A stretch of DNA of 64,000 bases from JAFDYH01 sp049840875 (GTDB lineage Bacteria; Bacteroidota; Bacteroidia; Chitinophagales; Chitinophagaceae): NCBI GenBank assembly GCA_049840875.1, contig JASGJE010000002.1:434001-498000 (forward strand), given 5' to 3'. The position numbers were made by a program, and so were the translations under genes. Shown in pieces: positions 52,294 through 61,404 of this stretch. The stretch's first letter is position 1; every line of letters starts with the position of its first letter. Under the pieces are notes generated by a model. It had not been told where the DNA came from. It did no database searches and worked only from the letters and a program-made list of their open reading frames with translations.

Positions 52294-53145
52294 ATGGCAG
52301 TACAAAACATAATCGGTATTGATCTTGGTGCGACAAACGTACGTGGCGGTATCGTAAATGAAAGCAGCATATCGGGAATTATTTCCAGCCGCATTCATAG
52401 CAATGGATCAGCAGAAGAAGTAATGCAGGATATTTTCGATGTAGTTGACAAGTTAATAAATGATTCGGTTGTTGCGATTGGTATCGGTGTGCCCAGTGTC
52501 GTGGATATTGAACAGGGCATTGTATATGATGTGCAATACATTCCATCGTGGAAAGAAGTACCATTGAAAAAAAGACTTGAAGACAGATATAAAGTTCCGG
52601 TCTTTGTAAATAATGACGCCAATTGTTTTGCTCTTGGCGAATATTATTTTGGAAAGGGCAAGGGAAGCAATTCAATGATCGGCTTGACGTTGGGTACCGG
52701 AATTGGCGCAGGAATTATTATCAATAAGCACTTATACGCTGGCCCCAACTGTGGCGCAGGAGAGTTTGGAATGGTGGAATACCTCGATCATTGCTATGAG
52801 TATTATGGGTGCGGGCAATTTTTTCAAAATGTTTATCATACCGATGGCGAGATTGTTTATCAACGGGCAGGCGATGGTGATCAGCAGGCAATCGACTGGT
52901 ATGGAGAAATGGGAACACACCTCGGTAATGCAATAAAAACAATTCTTTATACCTACGATCCGTCACTGATTGTTTTTGGAGGCTCTGTACGGTTTGCTTA
53001 TCCGTATTTTCACGAAAATATGTGGAAGCGTATCCGCACGTTTGCATTCTCAAAATCATTAGAAAAACTGCGGATTGAATTATCTGACCTGGACAATAGT
53101 GGAATACTTGGAGCCGCTGCGCTGTATTATGATTCGCTGAAGTGA
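52294..53145 (+). CDS. ROK-family sugar kinase lacking the zinc motif
   Basis: A 283-residue ROK kinase. The ATP-binding start 'GIDLGATNVRGGIV', catalytic Asp108 in 'NNDANCFALGE' and 'LGTGIGAGIII' are intact. The usual zinc site (ExGH then CxCGxxGCxE) is lost: residues 157-176 read 'GEFGMVEYLDHCYEYYGCGQ', so His is Met160 and only one of the ROK cysteines remains. It probably phosphorylates the imported or isomerised sugar at the expense of ATP. It ends the cytoplasmic part of the cluster, 225 bp before a secreted esterase. Confidence 0.9.
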   Translation: MAVQNIIGIDLGATNVRGGIVNESSISGIISSRIHSNGSAEEVMQDIFDVVDKLINDSVVAIGIGVPSVVDIEQGIVYDVQYIPSWKEVPLKKRLEDRYKVPVFVNNDANCFALGEYYFGKGKGSNSMIGLTLGTGIGAGIIINKHLYAGPNCGAGEFGMVEYLDHCYEYYGCGQFFQNVYHTDGEIVYQRAGDGDQQAIDWYGEMGTHLGNAIKTILYTYDPSLIVFGGSVRFAYPYFHENMWKRIRTFAFSKSLEKLRIELSDLDNSGILGAAALYYDSLK

Positions 53146-53369
53146 TTTCATACTAGCTACAATACTTTGTGTTGAAAATACCACATAAAGTTTTTTGGTT
53201 TCGCATTTTCTACGGAATGAAACTTTATTAACCTTGCGACATAGCCAATTTACAATCTCCGATATTTTTTTGCATACTGGCTTTATTGTGACTACAGCAT
53301 AAGACGGATAAACAAAAATCGCTACTATTGTTGTCGCTTAACGATTACTTTCACGTTGCGCTCTTTCGT

Positions 53370-54641
53370 ATGAATAGAAAATCAGTGTTGTATCTTTTAA
53401 TAATCGGTCACCTCAGTATTTACTGTTCTGCACAGCAGGAACAACCGGATACATCGTATCTGCTACCGGATGTATTGATGATGCAATCCGGAAAAAAAGT
53501 GAATAACAAATCAGATTGGGAAAAAGCACGACGAGCCGAAATAATAAACCTGTTCGCAAAAAATGTGCAGGGTAAAACGCCTGTGAAAAAAGTACGGCTC
53601 CGATTTCAAACAACATCGGTTAATCATACTGCGCTGAATGGAATAGCTACGCGTAAAGAAGTGCGGGTTTATTTTTCTGAATCGGAAAAATATTACATGG
53701 ACATCCTGGTTTACATTCCTAATAAACGGGTTGGCCCTTCACCTTTATTTCTCGGATTAAATTTCTCCGGTAACCAGGCGGTTAATGCAGATACAGGCAT
53801 TACACTTTCCAAAAGATGGATTACATACGGTAAAGAGCCTGCATACAAGAATCATTTTGCAACGAATGCTTCACGAGGCATAGATGGGGATGAGTGGCCT
53901 GTGGAGCAGATTCTTGCGGCTGGTTATGGATTGGCTACAATTTATTACGGTGATCTGCAAATTGACAGCGTTAATAGCGTGAATGCCGGCATCGCACCAT
54001 TATTTTATACAAAAGGACAAACGAAACCTGCACCGGATGAATGGGGCGCTATCGGTGTATGGGCATGGGGACTTAGCCGCGCAATGGATTATATAGAAAC
54101 TGATAAAGATCTCGACGCAAAAAGAGTGGCGGTGATTGGTCATTCACGATTAGGAAAAACGGCATTGTGGGCGGGGGCACAGGATAAACGTTTTGCGTTA
54201 GTCATCTCAAATGATTCCGGGGAAGGCGGCGCGGCAATTACACGGAGGAAGTACGGAGAAACGATCGAGCTGATCAATAAAGCATTTCCTCATTGGTTTT
54301 GCGATAATTTTAAATTGTATAACAACAAGGAAAATGAATTGCCTGTAGATTTTCATGAGCTGATTTGTTTAATTGCACCAAGGCCGGTGTATGTTGCAAG
54401 CGCAAGCGAAGATCAATGGGCAGACCCAACTGGAGAATACCTTTCTGCATATCATGCCTCTGAAGTTTATGCATTGTATGGATTGATAGGTTTGACGAAC
54501 CCGCAACCTCCCGGTGAAAATTCACCCGTTGGAGATGGATTTATCGGTTACCATATGCGTAAAGGCGAGCATGCATTAACCCCTTATGATTGGACACAAT
54601 ACCTTCATTTCGCGGATAGGTTTCTTAAAGCGAAGAAATGA
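53370..54641 (+). CDS. Secreted CE15 glucuronoyl esterase-like hydrolase
   Basis: A 423-residue alpha/beta hydrolase. I use the ATG at 53370, which opens a signal peptide ('LLIIGHLSIYCSAQ'); an upstream start lacks one. The nucleophile elbow 'IGHSRLGKTALWAGA' places Ser259 in the G-x-S-R-x-G-K form typical of CE15, with His401 in 'KGEHALTPYDW' and a nearby acid (for example Glu285). Family enzymes cleave ester bonds between glucuronic acid and lignin in plant cell walls. It could provide glucuronate for the catabolic cluster upstream, though the 225-bp gap suggests a separate promoter. Confidence 0.88.
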   Translation: MNRKSVLYLLIIGHLSIYCSAQQEQPDTSYLLPDVLMMQSGKKVNNKSDWEKARRAEIINLFAKNVQGKTPVKKVRLRFQTTSVNHTALNGIATRKEVRVYFSESEKYYMDILVYIPNKRVGPSPLFLGLNFSGNQAVNADTGITLSKRWITYGKEPAYKNHFATNASRGIDGDEWPVEQILAAGYGLATIYYGDLQIDSVNSVNAGIAPLFYTKGQTKPAPDEWGAIGVWAWGLSRAMDYIETDKDLDAKRVAVIGHSRLGKTALWAGAQDKRFALVISNDSGEGGAAITRRKYGETIELINKAFPHWFCDNFKLYNNKENELPVDFHELICLIAPRPVYVASASEDQWADPTGEYLSAYHASEVYALYGLIGLTNPQPPGENSPVGDGFIGYHMRKGEHALTPYDWTQYLHFADRFLKAKK

Positions 54642-54728
54642 TGCTGGTATTCTTCAAAGCATAATTTCCCCTCTGTTCATTTTATTATTTGGCCGGTCGT
54701 TATTTACAAAGAGTAGCACAACGAAAAC

Positions 54729-54747
54729 TGCCGGCATAGCGCCGGCA
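54729..54747 (+). terminator. Hairpin after the esterase gene
   Basis: TGCCGGC (54729-54735) and GCCGGCA (54741-54747) form a perfect 7-bp GC-rich stem with a 5-nt loop, 88 bp after the stop. There is no T-run, so termination is only possible. Confidence 0.4.
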
Positions 54748-54777
54748 ATTTCAATAAATTATTAAGGACGAACGGTA

Positions 54778-54911
54778 CAGGATATTGGAATAAAACAGGT
54801 TCAGGATACTGGATTGAAAACGGATCAGGATATTGGAAAGAAAAAGAAGTTGACTGATATTGGATTTTTGGTTTTTACAAAGGATAGCCACGGTTTTTCA
54901 GTGATATTGGA
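54778..54911. repeat. Degenerate 24-bp tandem repeats
   Basis: The core CAGGATATTGGA occurs at 54778, 54802 (CAGGATACTGGA) and 54826, each exactly 24 bp apart. ACTGATATTGGA follows at 54853 and AGTGATATTGGA at 54900, roughly on the same phase (27 and 47 bp). Spacer sequences are AT-rich and less conserved. The regular spacing of just over two helical turns would suit repeated protein binding on nearly the same DNA face. Confidence 0.65.
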
Positions 54912-54912
54912 C

Positions 54913-54939
54913 TGATTGATATAAGTTGTATATCAATCA
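54913..54939. repeat. 11-bp inverted repeat
   Basis: TGATTGATATA (54913-54923) and TATATCAATCA (54929-54939) are perfect inverted arms with a 5-nt spacer, immediately after the last 24-bp-type unit. Confidence 0.6.
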
Positions 54940-55069
54940 ACTTCTGAGACAAAAGTAGAGTGCGGCTTACTGTTTGCATAGAGCAAATCATCTCTTTTTA
55001 TATGTTTATTTACTTTGATTTTATAAGTGTATTTACGTATTTAACTTATAAGTGATTGCCATTCATAGG

Positions 55070-56410
55070 CTATAGCTTAAATACACTATAAGGGCAACTA
55101 ACGGTGGCGAGATAAAGAGGATTTTGCTCATAGCCCGGAGCGTGAAAACATTCAAACGGAGCGCCGGAACCAGCGCCATTCCTGAAATCGTTTTTCTTCA
55201 AATCACTGATATATTCCTTTGCAAGCTGTCGCGCAAGGGTGAGATTGGTTTTAGCTATTGCAAAACAAACCCACCCGGTCGCTGTACCCCAGTAAGCTCC
55301 ATTCTGGTAACTGTTTTTTGCGACCGAGGTTTTTTCCCATGCTGTTGTGCTGTCGTAATCATCGATGGTAAGAACATGGCGTATGTTTCCATTATACGAT
55401 AACAAACCTTTGGAATAAGATTCAGCAAGAAATCCGGATGCCGTCGTTTGTGCATCGCCGCTAAGTATGTTATAATATACGGCAAGTGCTGTAGCCCACA
55501 CATCCGGCTGCCTGCTTTTGCCTGTTGATGCGAGAAGCATGCCCCTGCTATCTGAAAACAAAGCAGGAATAGCATTCTTTATTTTGTCCGCAATGTTTTT
55601 GTAAAGGATTGCCTTGTTTTTTTGATTGATTTTTGAAAACAATATACTCAACTCAACAGCCGCTTTATATTTAAGAATAGAAGTAAAACACAAATCACCA
55701 GTGATCGTGATGGCATCACGAAATCCAAAGTCAACACCACGGATTTCATCGGTAGTATAAACGATTTGATTGCTCTCATGTGATGGTGGAACGTTGAAAG
55801 CAATCTCCAGTCTGTCAATTAGTTTAATGCCGTTTATTTGTTGAAGCAAAATGCTGTTTTCTCCTTTTGCTTTTATATAGAAGAAAGCCATGTGTATAAA
55901 GAAGAACTGATCATCGTATGGCGGTGTAATACCGTATTCTTTATTTCCTTGTTCATAATAATCATAAGTGCCGGGAAAATAAATAGGCTTCTGGTCATCG
56001 ATGCGGATATGATCTGCAATTGCACCGACCGGAACTGTACTGCCGTTCTTTGTTTGCCATGTCTGATCGCATTGAGTAGATGCTGTCAGCAACAACATAT
56101 GCTTTTGTTCGGCAATTGAGATCATACCTGTTTCAAGCGACATCGCATAATCCCTTATCCAGAAGGATGGATAACAATCACGGCCTCCCGGTCTGATCAA
56201 AATACCGTCTGTATTATTTGGTCCGAAATCGGCTGAGATTTTTTTCCCAGGGTAAACTCTCGAACTGTCAAGAACCTCTCTTGTCATTTTTTCGAGATAG
56301 CTTAAATCGCTTTTCGATAAAAGCCTTTCTTCCTGTGCATTTACATGGAATGTGATGGATGATAAAACCATCAACGACGCCAAAACACCTGTTATATTTG
56401 TAAAGCGCAT
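55070..56410 (-). CDS. Secreted six-hairpin glycosidase-like protein
   Basis: A 446-residue secreted protein: signal peptide 1-25 ('ITFHVNAQ'), then an all-helical body with repeating aromatic-acidic motifs ('YPSFWIRDYAMSLETGM', 'GVDFGFRDAITITGDLC', 'SVAKNSYQNGAYWGTATGW', 'FECFHAPGYEQNP'). The order and the W/F-x-R-D motifs suggest an (alpha/alpha)6 barrel as in GH63/GH37/GH78-type enzymes. I cannot assign a GH number or catalytic residues. The protein stands alone with 39 bp to the IolG-like gene upstream on the same strand, and a joint operon is possible. Confidence 0.65.
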   Translation of the reverse strand: MRFTNITGVLASLMVLSSITFHVNAQEERLLSKSDLSYLEKMTREVLDSSRVYPGKKISADFGPNNTDGILIRPGGRDCYPSFWIRDYAMSLETGMISIAEQKHMLLLTASTQCDQTWQTKNGSTVPVGAIADHIRIDDQKPIYFPGTYDYYEQGNKEYGITPPYDDQFFFIHMAFFYIKAKGENSILLQQINGIKLIDRLEIAFNVPPSHESNQIVYTTDEIRGVDFGFRDAITITGDLCFTSILKYKAAVELSILFSKINQKNKAILYKNIADKIKNAIPALFSDSRGMLLASTGKSRQPDVWATALAVYYNILSGDAQTTASGFLAESYSKGLLSYNGNIRHVLTIDDYDSTTAWEKTSVAKNSYQNGAYWGTATGWVCFAIAKTNLTLARQLAKEYISDLKKNDFRNGAGSGAPFECFHAPGYEQNPLYLATVSCPYSVFKL

Positions 56411-56449
56411 CCGATGATAATTAAATCAGAAATACAGTTTGTTGAATTG

Positions 56450-57463
56450 TTACGTTGTGGCTATCTCATCCATCTTCACCGGCCTGTTTTGTTTTACAGA
56501 TAACTTTGCTGCTATCGCAATACGTACCGCCTTTAAACCATCAGCAACGCCTACCGGTATTGGCTTATCATTTACAAGTGCGTCTACAAAGAGTTTCATT
56601 TCTTCCCTGTAAGAATTTGCATAACGGTCCATAAAAAAATCAAGCGGTAATGAATGTTGTATACCTTGCTGGTTATACAGAACCGTTTGATGATGCAGAT
56701 TGTTTTGGACCTGCAGCATTGCTTTATCGCCAAATACCTCCAACCGCTGGTCATATCCATAAATTGCTTTCCGGCTGTTATCGATTACAGCATAACTGCC
56801 ATCATCAAACGTAAGTGTAGTGACAGCGGTATCAATGTCGTCAAACTGCTTTACGATCTCATCTACCCGCACAGCTCCTTTTGAATATACTTCCACTACT
56901 TCTTTACCGGTAATATACCTTGCCATATCAAAATCGTGAATGACCATATCGAGGAATAAACCACCGGATGTTTTTAAGAAATCAGCGGAAGGAAGCCCCG
57001 GATCGCGGCTTGTTATTTTTACAACCTGTATGTTGCCAACCTTACCATCAGCAACTAAATTCTTCGCATGCCGCATGTCCGGATCAAATCTGCGGTTAAA
57101 CGCCAGCATCACTTTCACTGGTGATTGCTGTACCAACCGGGTGACGGCAATTGTTTTTTCTAATGAAAGATCTATCGGCTTCTCACAAAAAACATGTTTT
57201 CCCTCAGCAATACAAAGTTCAAGCAATTCAGCATGGGTGCTGGTTGATGTACAGATCAATACGGCATCAACGCCGGGATATCGTATGGCGTCTGCCGGAT
57301 TATTTGAATAAAAGATGTCGCCATACTCGTTTGCAAATTGTTCTTTTGTTCGTCGCGCAGATACGGCGACGATTTCTGCTTCAGGAATATGATGGCGGAT
57401 TGTATCGAAATGAATCTTTCCGATGCGGCCAATGCCTAACAGGGCCAATTTTATTTTCTTCAT
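56450..57463 (-). CDS. Gfo/Idh/MocA oxidoreductase, inositol 2-dehydrogenase-like
   Basis: A 337-residue NAD(P)-dependent dehydrogenase with 'GIGRIGKIH' (10-17) Rossmann start, the EKP motif (94-96) and the catalytic pair Asp172 and His176 in 'LDMVIHDFDMARY'. 'VMLAFNRRFDPDM' is typical of IolG. Family members oxidise myo-inositol to 2-keto-myo-inositol or act on other polyols. It follows no inositol operon here; it lies upstream of the six-hairpin glycosidase gene (39 bp) and could work on the sugar that enzyme releases. The symbol iolG is a resemblance only. Confidence 0.88.
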   Translation of the reverse strand: MKKIKLALLGIGRIGKIHFDTIRHHIPEAEIVAVSARRTKEQFANEYGDIFYSNNPADAIRYPGVDAVLICTSTSTHAELLELCIAEGKHVFCEKPIDLSLEKTIAVTRLVQQSPVKVMLAFNRRFDPDMRHAKNLVADGKVGNIQVVKITSRDPGLPSADFLKTSGGLFLDMVIHDFDMARYITGKEVVEVYSKGAVRVDEIVKQFDDIDTAVTTLTFDDGSYAVIDNSRKAIYGYDQRLEVFGDKAMLQVQNNLHHQTVLYNQQGIQHSLPLDFFMDRYANSYREEMKLFVDALVNDKPIPVGVADGLKAVRIAIAAKLSVKQNRPVKMDEIATT

Positions 57464-57624
57464 GTTACAATTTCTGGTTAAAGGCGAGGATTAAAAAGAA
57501 AATTGTTTTACTGTATATAAAAATAGCAGGTATTTATATCCCTCCTGTACTGTTCTATTACTTTACGCTAACATTTAGCGACGAACCATACTTGGCAAGA
57601 AATTAATTTCACATTATAGCGATG

Positions 57625-58716
57625 CTATCTTGTTGAAGCTTGCTTGCGTTTATTGTTCAGCCATTTTCTCACGGGTATATCATAAAAATGCATCACGAGA
57701 TAAGCTGTAATCACCAATAAAATGATTCCCGGAACAATGATGTAAGGCAATTCGCTGACCGGTGGTTTTTTGTTGGTATAATAGTTCCCGTAAATCCATA
57801 TAGCGGCATAATGCGTCATATAAAGCGGGTAGGATATATTACCGAAGAATCTGCATATCTTTTTCCATTGAGGAGATATGCCTGAGCCTGCTCCGAGCGA
57901 AATGATCAATGGAAAATAAAAGAGCACCACCATTGCTTCCATCAACCAACTCCATGCTGCGCCCGGAAATATAAATACACAAAACAATAAAACGGAAAGA
58001 CCAATAAATCCCAACCTGTTTTTAATAATCCAGTTTGACCGGTAAACAAGCAGGCCGGCTAAAAATGAATAACCAACACGTACACCACCGTCCCAGAAAT
58101 TATCTTTCGACCATCCACCTAAAAGATTGCCTGCACGGTGACTAACCAGGCATATGCCAACAGCGGCAATGATTGCTAAGATGGCGAGTATACGACGATG
58201 AAGCCTGCATAAAATAAAAGCGTAAAACACATTGGCAACATATTCCCAGAATAGCGACCAGGATGGTGCATTGAGACCAAAAAGGTTGAACGCACGATTT
58301 TCCATAATGGGTAACGGAATAAGAAAAACAGAACAGGTAAATAATAAAATAATTTTACCGGCACTATATGAAATCGGTGCCGCGAACGGGTCAACAAGAA
58401 ATGCCACTAAACCAAGTGCTGATCCCAACATCACTAACGGATGCAATCGTATCAGTCTTGACTTAAAAAATTCTTTAACGCCCATTTTTCCGATACGATT
58501 ATCATACGCATATCCTGTAACAAAACCGGATAAACAGAAAAAGAAATCTACAGCTAAAAATCCGTGACCAATGAAGTTTTGCTTCGGGTCAGTATACACC
58601 CATTCCATAAAATGAAAGATGACAACAGCAAATGCTGCGATACCTCTTAGCCCATCAAGAATTTCGAAATGTTGTTTTGTAGTCGCATCAACATACCGGG
58701 GATTTTTTTCATTCAT
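57625..58716 (-). CDS. Acyltransferase family 3 membrane protein
   Basis: A 363-residue protein with about ten membrane segments. 'FEILDGLRGIAAFAVVIFHF' carries the conserved His and R/G-rich start of the OafA/YrhL acyltransferase-3 family, and 'GFLAVDFFFCLSGFV' is the second family block. Such proteins O-acetylate or O-acylate sugars of surface polysaccharides. The acceptor is unknown. It stands alone between a dehydrogenase and a VOC gene, all minus strand. Confidence 0.92.
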   Translation of the reverse strand: MNEKNPRYVDATTKQHFEILDGLRGIAAFAVVIFHFMEWVYTDPKQNFIGHGFLAVDFFFCLSGFVTGYAYDNRIGKMGVKEFFKSRLIRLHPLVMLGSALGLVAFLVDPFAAPISYSAGKIILLFTCSVFLIPLPIMENRAFNLFGLNAPSWSLFWEYVANVFYAFILCRLHRRILAILAIIAAVGICLVSHRAGNLLGGWSKDNFWDGGVRVGYSFLAGLLVYRSNWIIKNRLGFIGLSVLLFCVFIFPGAAWSWLMEAMVVLFYFPLIISLGAGSGISPQWKKICRFFGNISYPLYMTHYAAIWIYGNYYTNKKPPVSELPYIIVPGIILLVITAYLVMHFYDIPVRKWLNNKRKQASTR

Positions 58717-58808
58717 AGTGTCAGCTTCATCATTGATCTTTTAATGACCGGCGCATCGATATCCAATGCTGTTTTATATAGAGGAAGGTCAACAATAATA
58801 GTCTTTCT

Positions 58809-59237
58809 TTAAATTGGCAAAACCAGGTTATCATTATCATCAAAACTCCAGAACGGATTATAGGCAACTTCAAATAAGTGCCCGTCAGGATCTTTAAAAT
58901 AACCGCTGTAGCCACCCCAGAAAACCTTCTGAGCAGGTTTGATAATTGTTGCGCCAAGCTTTGCGACTTCATCTAAAACATTATCTACTTCCTGTTCTGA
59001 TTTTGCATTGTATGCGATAGCAATGCCCGAAAAGCCACTGCCATTTTCATTGACTGTTGCATCATCTGCCAGCAGTTTTCTTGGATAGATGCTGAAAACA
59101 ATTCCTCCAAGCGGAAAAAAAGCAATATCGTCCTGGCTGGCGGAAGATTTTTTCCAACCAAGCCCTTTCTCGTAAAAATCAAGTGCTTTAGTAAAATCGT
59201 TGACGCCTAAAGTTATCAGGCTGAGCTTTTGTCGCAT
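58809..59237 (-). CDS. VOC (glyoxalase-like) domain protein
   Basis: A 142-residue single VOC domain. 'LSLITLGVNDFTKALDFYEKG' opens the first beta-alpha-beta-beta unit and 'GYSGYFKDPDGHLFEVAYNP' closes the second with the family-typical acid. VOC proteins include glyoxalase I, dioxygenases and antibiotic-binding proteins; the metal-ligand positions are only partly clear here, so no activity is assigned. Cytoplasmic. Confidence 0.88.
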   Translation of the reverse strand: MRQKLSLITLGVNDFTKALDFYEKGLGWKKSSASQDDIAFFPLGGIVFSIYPRKLLADDATVNENGSGFSGIAIAYNAKSEQEVDNVLDEVAKLGATIIKPAQKVFWGGYSGYFKDPDGHLFEVAYNPFWSFDDNDNLVLPI

Positions 59238-59348
59238 CGTTTTGTTTTTTGTAATAATGAGGAGATCTCTGCCAATTTAAAAGATTGTTTTCAATTTTCT
59301 TCTACCGCAGAAGTAATTTATACAACGATAAGGACAAATGATAATGAC

Positions 59349-59915
59349 TTATTGCTCCTCCAACGGCTCTTTTCCCTTTTTGTTTAAAATAATGTTGATA
59401 ATCCTGTTGCGTTCGCCCAGGATTAAAAGCCCCAATATTATTTTTGCTCCTGACTCAAGAATATTGGCAAACGATGGAGTGGTTGACCGGTAAGAATCTT
59501 TTTTCTCGTCGATGAATACGTATAGCTGCTTGCAAAATGCAGGAATGCTATCAACAAGGATATAGCCACCCAACACAACTAAAGCAATCATCAGTAATTC
59601 TGCTGCAGATAACGAAATTTTGGATTCCGGTTGTTCTCCGAGAGAAAATTCATGTTCCGTAAAACCTTTATCCAGTTTTAATGCATCAATAAAATAATTT
59701 GTATTGACTAATAACTGGTATGCCAGTATAACGTACAAGGCAAGTACAAACAATGAAGCAACTATAAAACCAAAGGATGTTGCGAATTCCTGCACTGAAA
59801 AGTAACGAACGATAAATGATAATGTAGTAAGAATTTGTTCAATGACATCTTTTACGAAGAAAAGACCAAAAATCTTCAGTATGATGTTGAATAAACTTCT
59901 TGGAGTGAGTGACAT
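59349..59915 (-). CDS. Membrane protein, unknown
   Basis: A 188-residue protein with probably four membrane segments (about 8-28, 45-70, 105-122 and 155-172) and a short basic C-terminal tail ('NKKGKEPLEEQ'). No catalytic or transport motif is recognised. The next minus-strand gene upstream (59980) is also a small membrane protein 64 bp away, so the two may be coexpressed. Confidence 0.7.
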   Translation of the reverse strand: MSLTPRSLFNIILKIFGLFFVKDVIEQILTTLSFIVRYFSVQEFATSFGFIVASLFVLALYVILAYQLLVNTNYFIDALKLDKGFTEHEFSLGEQPESKISLSAAELLMIALVVLGGYILVDSIPAFCKQLYVFIDEKKDSYRSTTPSFANILESGAKIILGLLILGERNRIINIILNKKGKEPLEEQ

Positions 59916-59979
59916 ATGGGGTGGTTTTAAGTGAAGTTGTTTGATAAACTTGTTAAGCTGCTCTTTTAAACGTTATCAT

Positions 59980-60447
59980 TTATATAAAAACAATTTCGTC
60001 ACCTTTTAATTCCTTTCTAAAAAATCTTTCATTCGGAAAGTAAATCAGAAAGACTAGCATTTCAGCCAACGAAAAATAAATAAACAACCAGTTTGCAACT
60101 ATAAGAAACGATATGCAAAGCGCAAAACAATTTCCAGCTACCCATATTTTTCTTGTTCTATAATACGTTTTATGAAAAGATTTCTTTTCTTCAAAGTTTT
60201 CCAATGCGTGTAGCTTCACTTTCTGTTTTGTGATATAACTGGAATATATGATTGAAGATAGGACGATTACAAAAACAATGATATTCTGTGTTTTTCCTGT
60301 TTTCTCGAGTGAATGTCGTATATAAAGGCCAAGTTTCATCAGGTAGAAACTTCCACCTACTATTATAGAAACTATTAAAAGAAAGGTGAAGAATAATTTC
60401 TTATATGGAGCCATCGCGATTGCCTTGACGATACTACTTTCTGACAT
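59980..60447 (-). CDS. Membrane protein, unknown
   Basis: A 155-residue protein with four predicted membrane helices in two hairpin pairs (about 17-37, 52-70, 100-120 and 122-140), separated by a charged basic loop ('KQKVKLHALENFEEKKSFHK'). No family is recognised. About 200 bp of gene-free DNA lies upstream. Confidence 0.65.
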   Translation of the reverse strand: MSESSIVKAIAMAPYKKLFFTFLLIVSIIVGGSFYLMKLGLYIRHSLEKTGKTQNIIVFVIVLSSIIYSSYITKQKVKLHALENFEEKKSFHKTYYRTRKIWVAGNCFALCISFLIVANWLFIYFSLAEMLVFLIYFPNERFFRKELKGDEIVFI

Positions 60448-60646
60448 TTTATTTTTATTGAGTAAAGTTGATAGATTGATTAACTGAGATTGAACGTCAC
60501 AGGTGATTTGTTTATAGGGTTAAAAGAAGAACTGTAAAATAGAAAAAAAATCCGAGCGATAAAATAAGCGGTGATAAATGATACGCTTGCTTGTAGTATT
60601 ACGAAATGCAGCAATACATGTTAAGTAAAACAAGTGTAATTCGTTT

Positions 60647-61108
60647 TTATAATTTCATGCGCATTTCAAGTACATGGGCGTTGAAACCTGCTTTCAGGTA
60701 AGCATTTTTTGCAGTAAGGTTATCATTATATACAACCAGGCGGAGCTCGGAAATATTGTTTTCGGTAAGCCATTCTTTTAATACCTGCAAGACTTGTTGA
60801 TTGATCCCTCGTCCACGGTGGGCTGGCTTTACATACATCAAACCGATATAGGCAAATCGCGAATGCCTGAGATATGGTTCCGCTTCCTTTATCACCGCAT
60901 AGCCCGAGCCTACAATTTCGTTATTAATTTCAGCCACCATGACTTTCGCCAGCGAAGATGTAACCAGGAAGGGAAAATCGTAATAATGGATGTGCCCTTC
61001 CTTTAAGCTATCATCAAATTCTCTTTCGGCTTGAATGATTTCCTGTTCAAATTGCAGGAGTGTCGGTACATCTTGTATAGTTGCGTCCCTGATTTTTAGA
61101 TTGTTCAT
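60647..61108 (-). CDS. GNAT-family acetyltransferase
   Basis: A 153-residue GNAT domain. I use the ATG at 61108, giving the usual start 'MNNLKIRDATIQDVPTLLQF'; an upstream ATG would add 22 unrelated residues. Motif A 'VKPAHRGRGINQQVLQVL' contains the R-G-x-G-x acetyl-CoA loop, followed by 'VVYNDNLTAKNAYLKAGF'. It acetylates a small molecule or protein N terminus; the acceptor is unknown. Confidence 0.88.
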   Translation of the reverse strand: MNNLKIRDATIQDVPTLLQFEQEIIQAEREFDDSLKEGHIHYYDFPFLVTSSLAKVMVAEINNEIVGSGYAVIKEAEPYLRHSRFAYIGLMYVKPAHRGRGINQQVLQVLKEWLTENNISELRLVVYNDNLTAKNAYLKAGFNAHVLEMRMKL

Positions 61109-61404
61109 TTGTTTTATTGAGCGATTATCAATGCCTCGTCCTGCAATCAACGAATTTAAGGCATCCCCGCTCATGGTTATACATCTTACTCCCTGTACAA
61201 AATGAATTGCTATTGGAGCCTGTGATTTGCCTCTGCAACGATAAAAGATACTGTCTCGCAGGCGAACAAATCATTCCTTCAACTGTCCGTATTTGATACA
61301 GTACACCTTGATGTTTAAAAAAGATTTTCATTGAGAACCATATTCATAAATTTGTGGCATTCAATTCGCGACTCTCAGGGCATCAATACTTAATTCTTAC
61401 TGAA

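Larger units (their letters stand above)
54642..55069. other. Gene-free region with tandem repeats and dyads
   Basis: About 430 bp. Three elements are visible: a GC-rich hairpin after the esterase gene, a run of 24-bp-spaced ATATTGGA repeats, and an 11-bp dyad. A T-rich stretch with two TTATAAGTG copies (about 55021-55060) follows near the end of the converging gene. No reliable coding frame exists; a frame reading three GSGYW-like units lacks a start codon. Confidence 0.6.

Noticed and set aside
53328..53369. Upstream start for the CE15 esterase
   Set aside because: The extension adds a polar segment ahead of the signal peptide, which would be abnormal for export.
54690..54860. Reading frame with three GSGYW units as a gene
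   Set aside because: The frame has no start codon after its last stop and closes after about 45 codons.
54778..54911. The tandem repeats as a CRISPR array
   Set aside because: Period is only 24 bp in total, spacers are too short and similar, and there are no cas genes.
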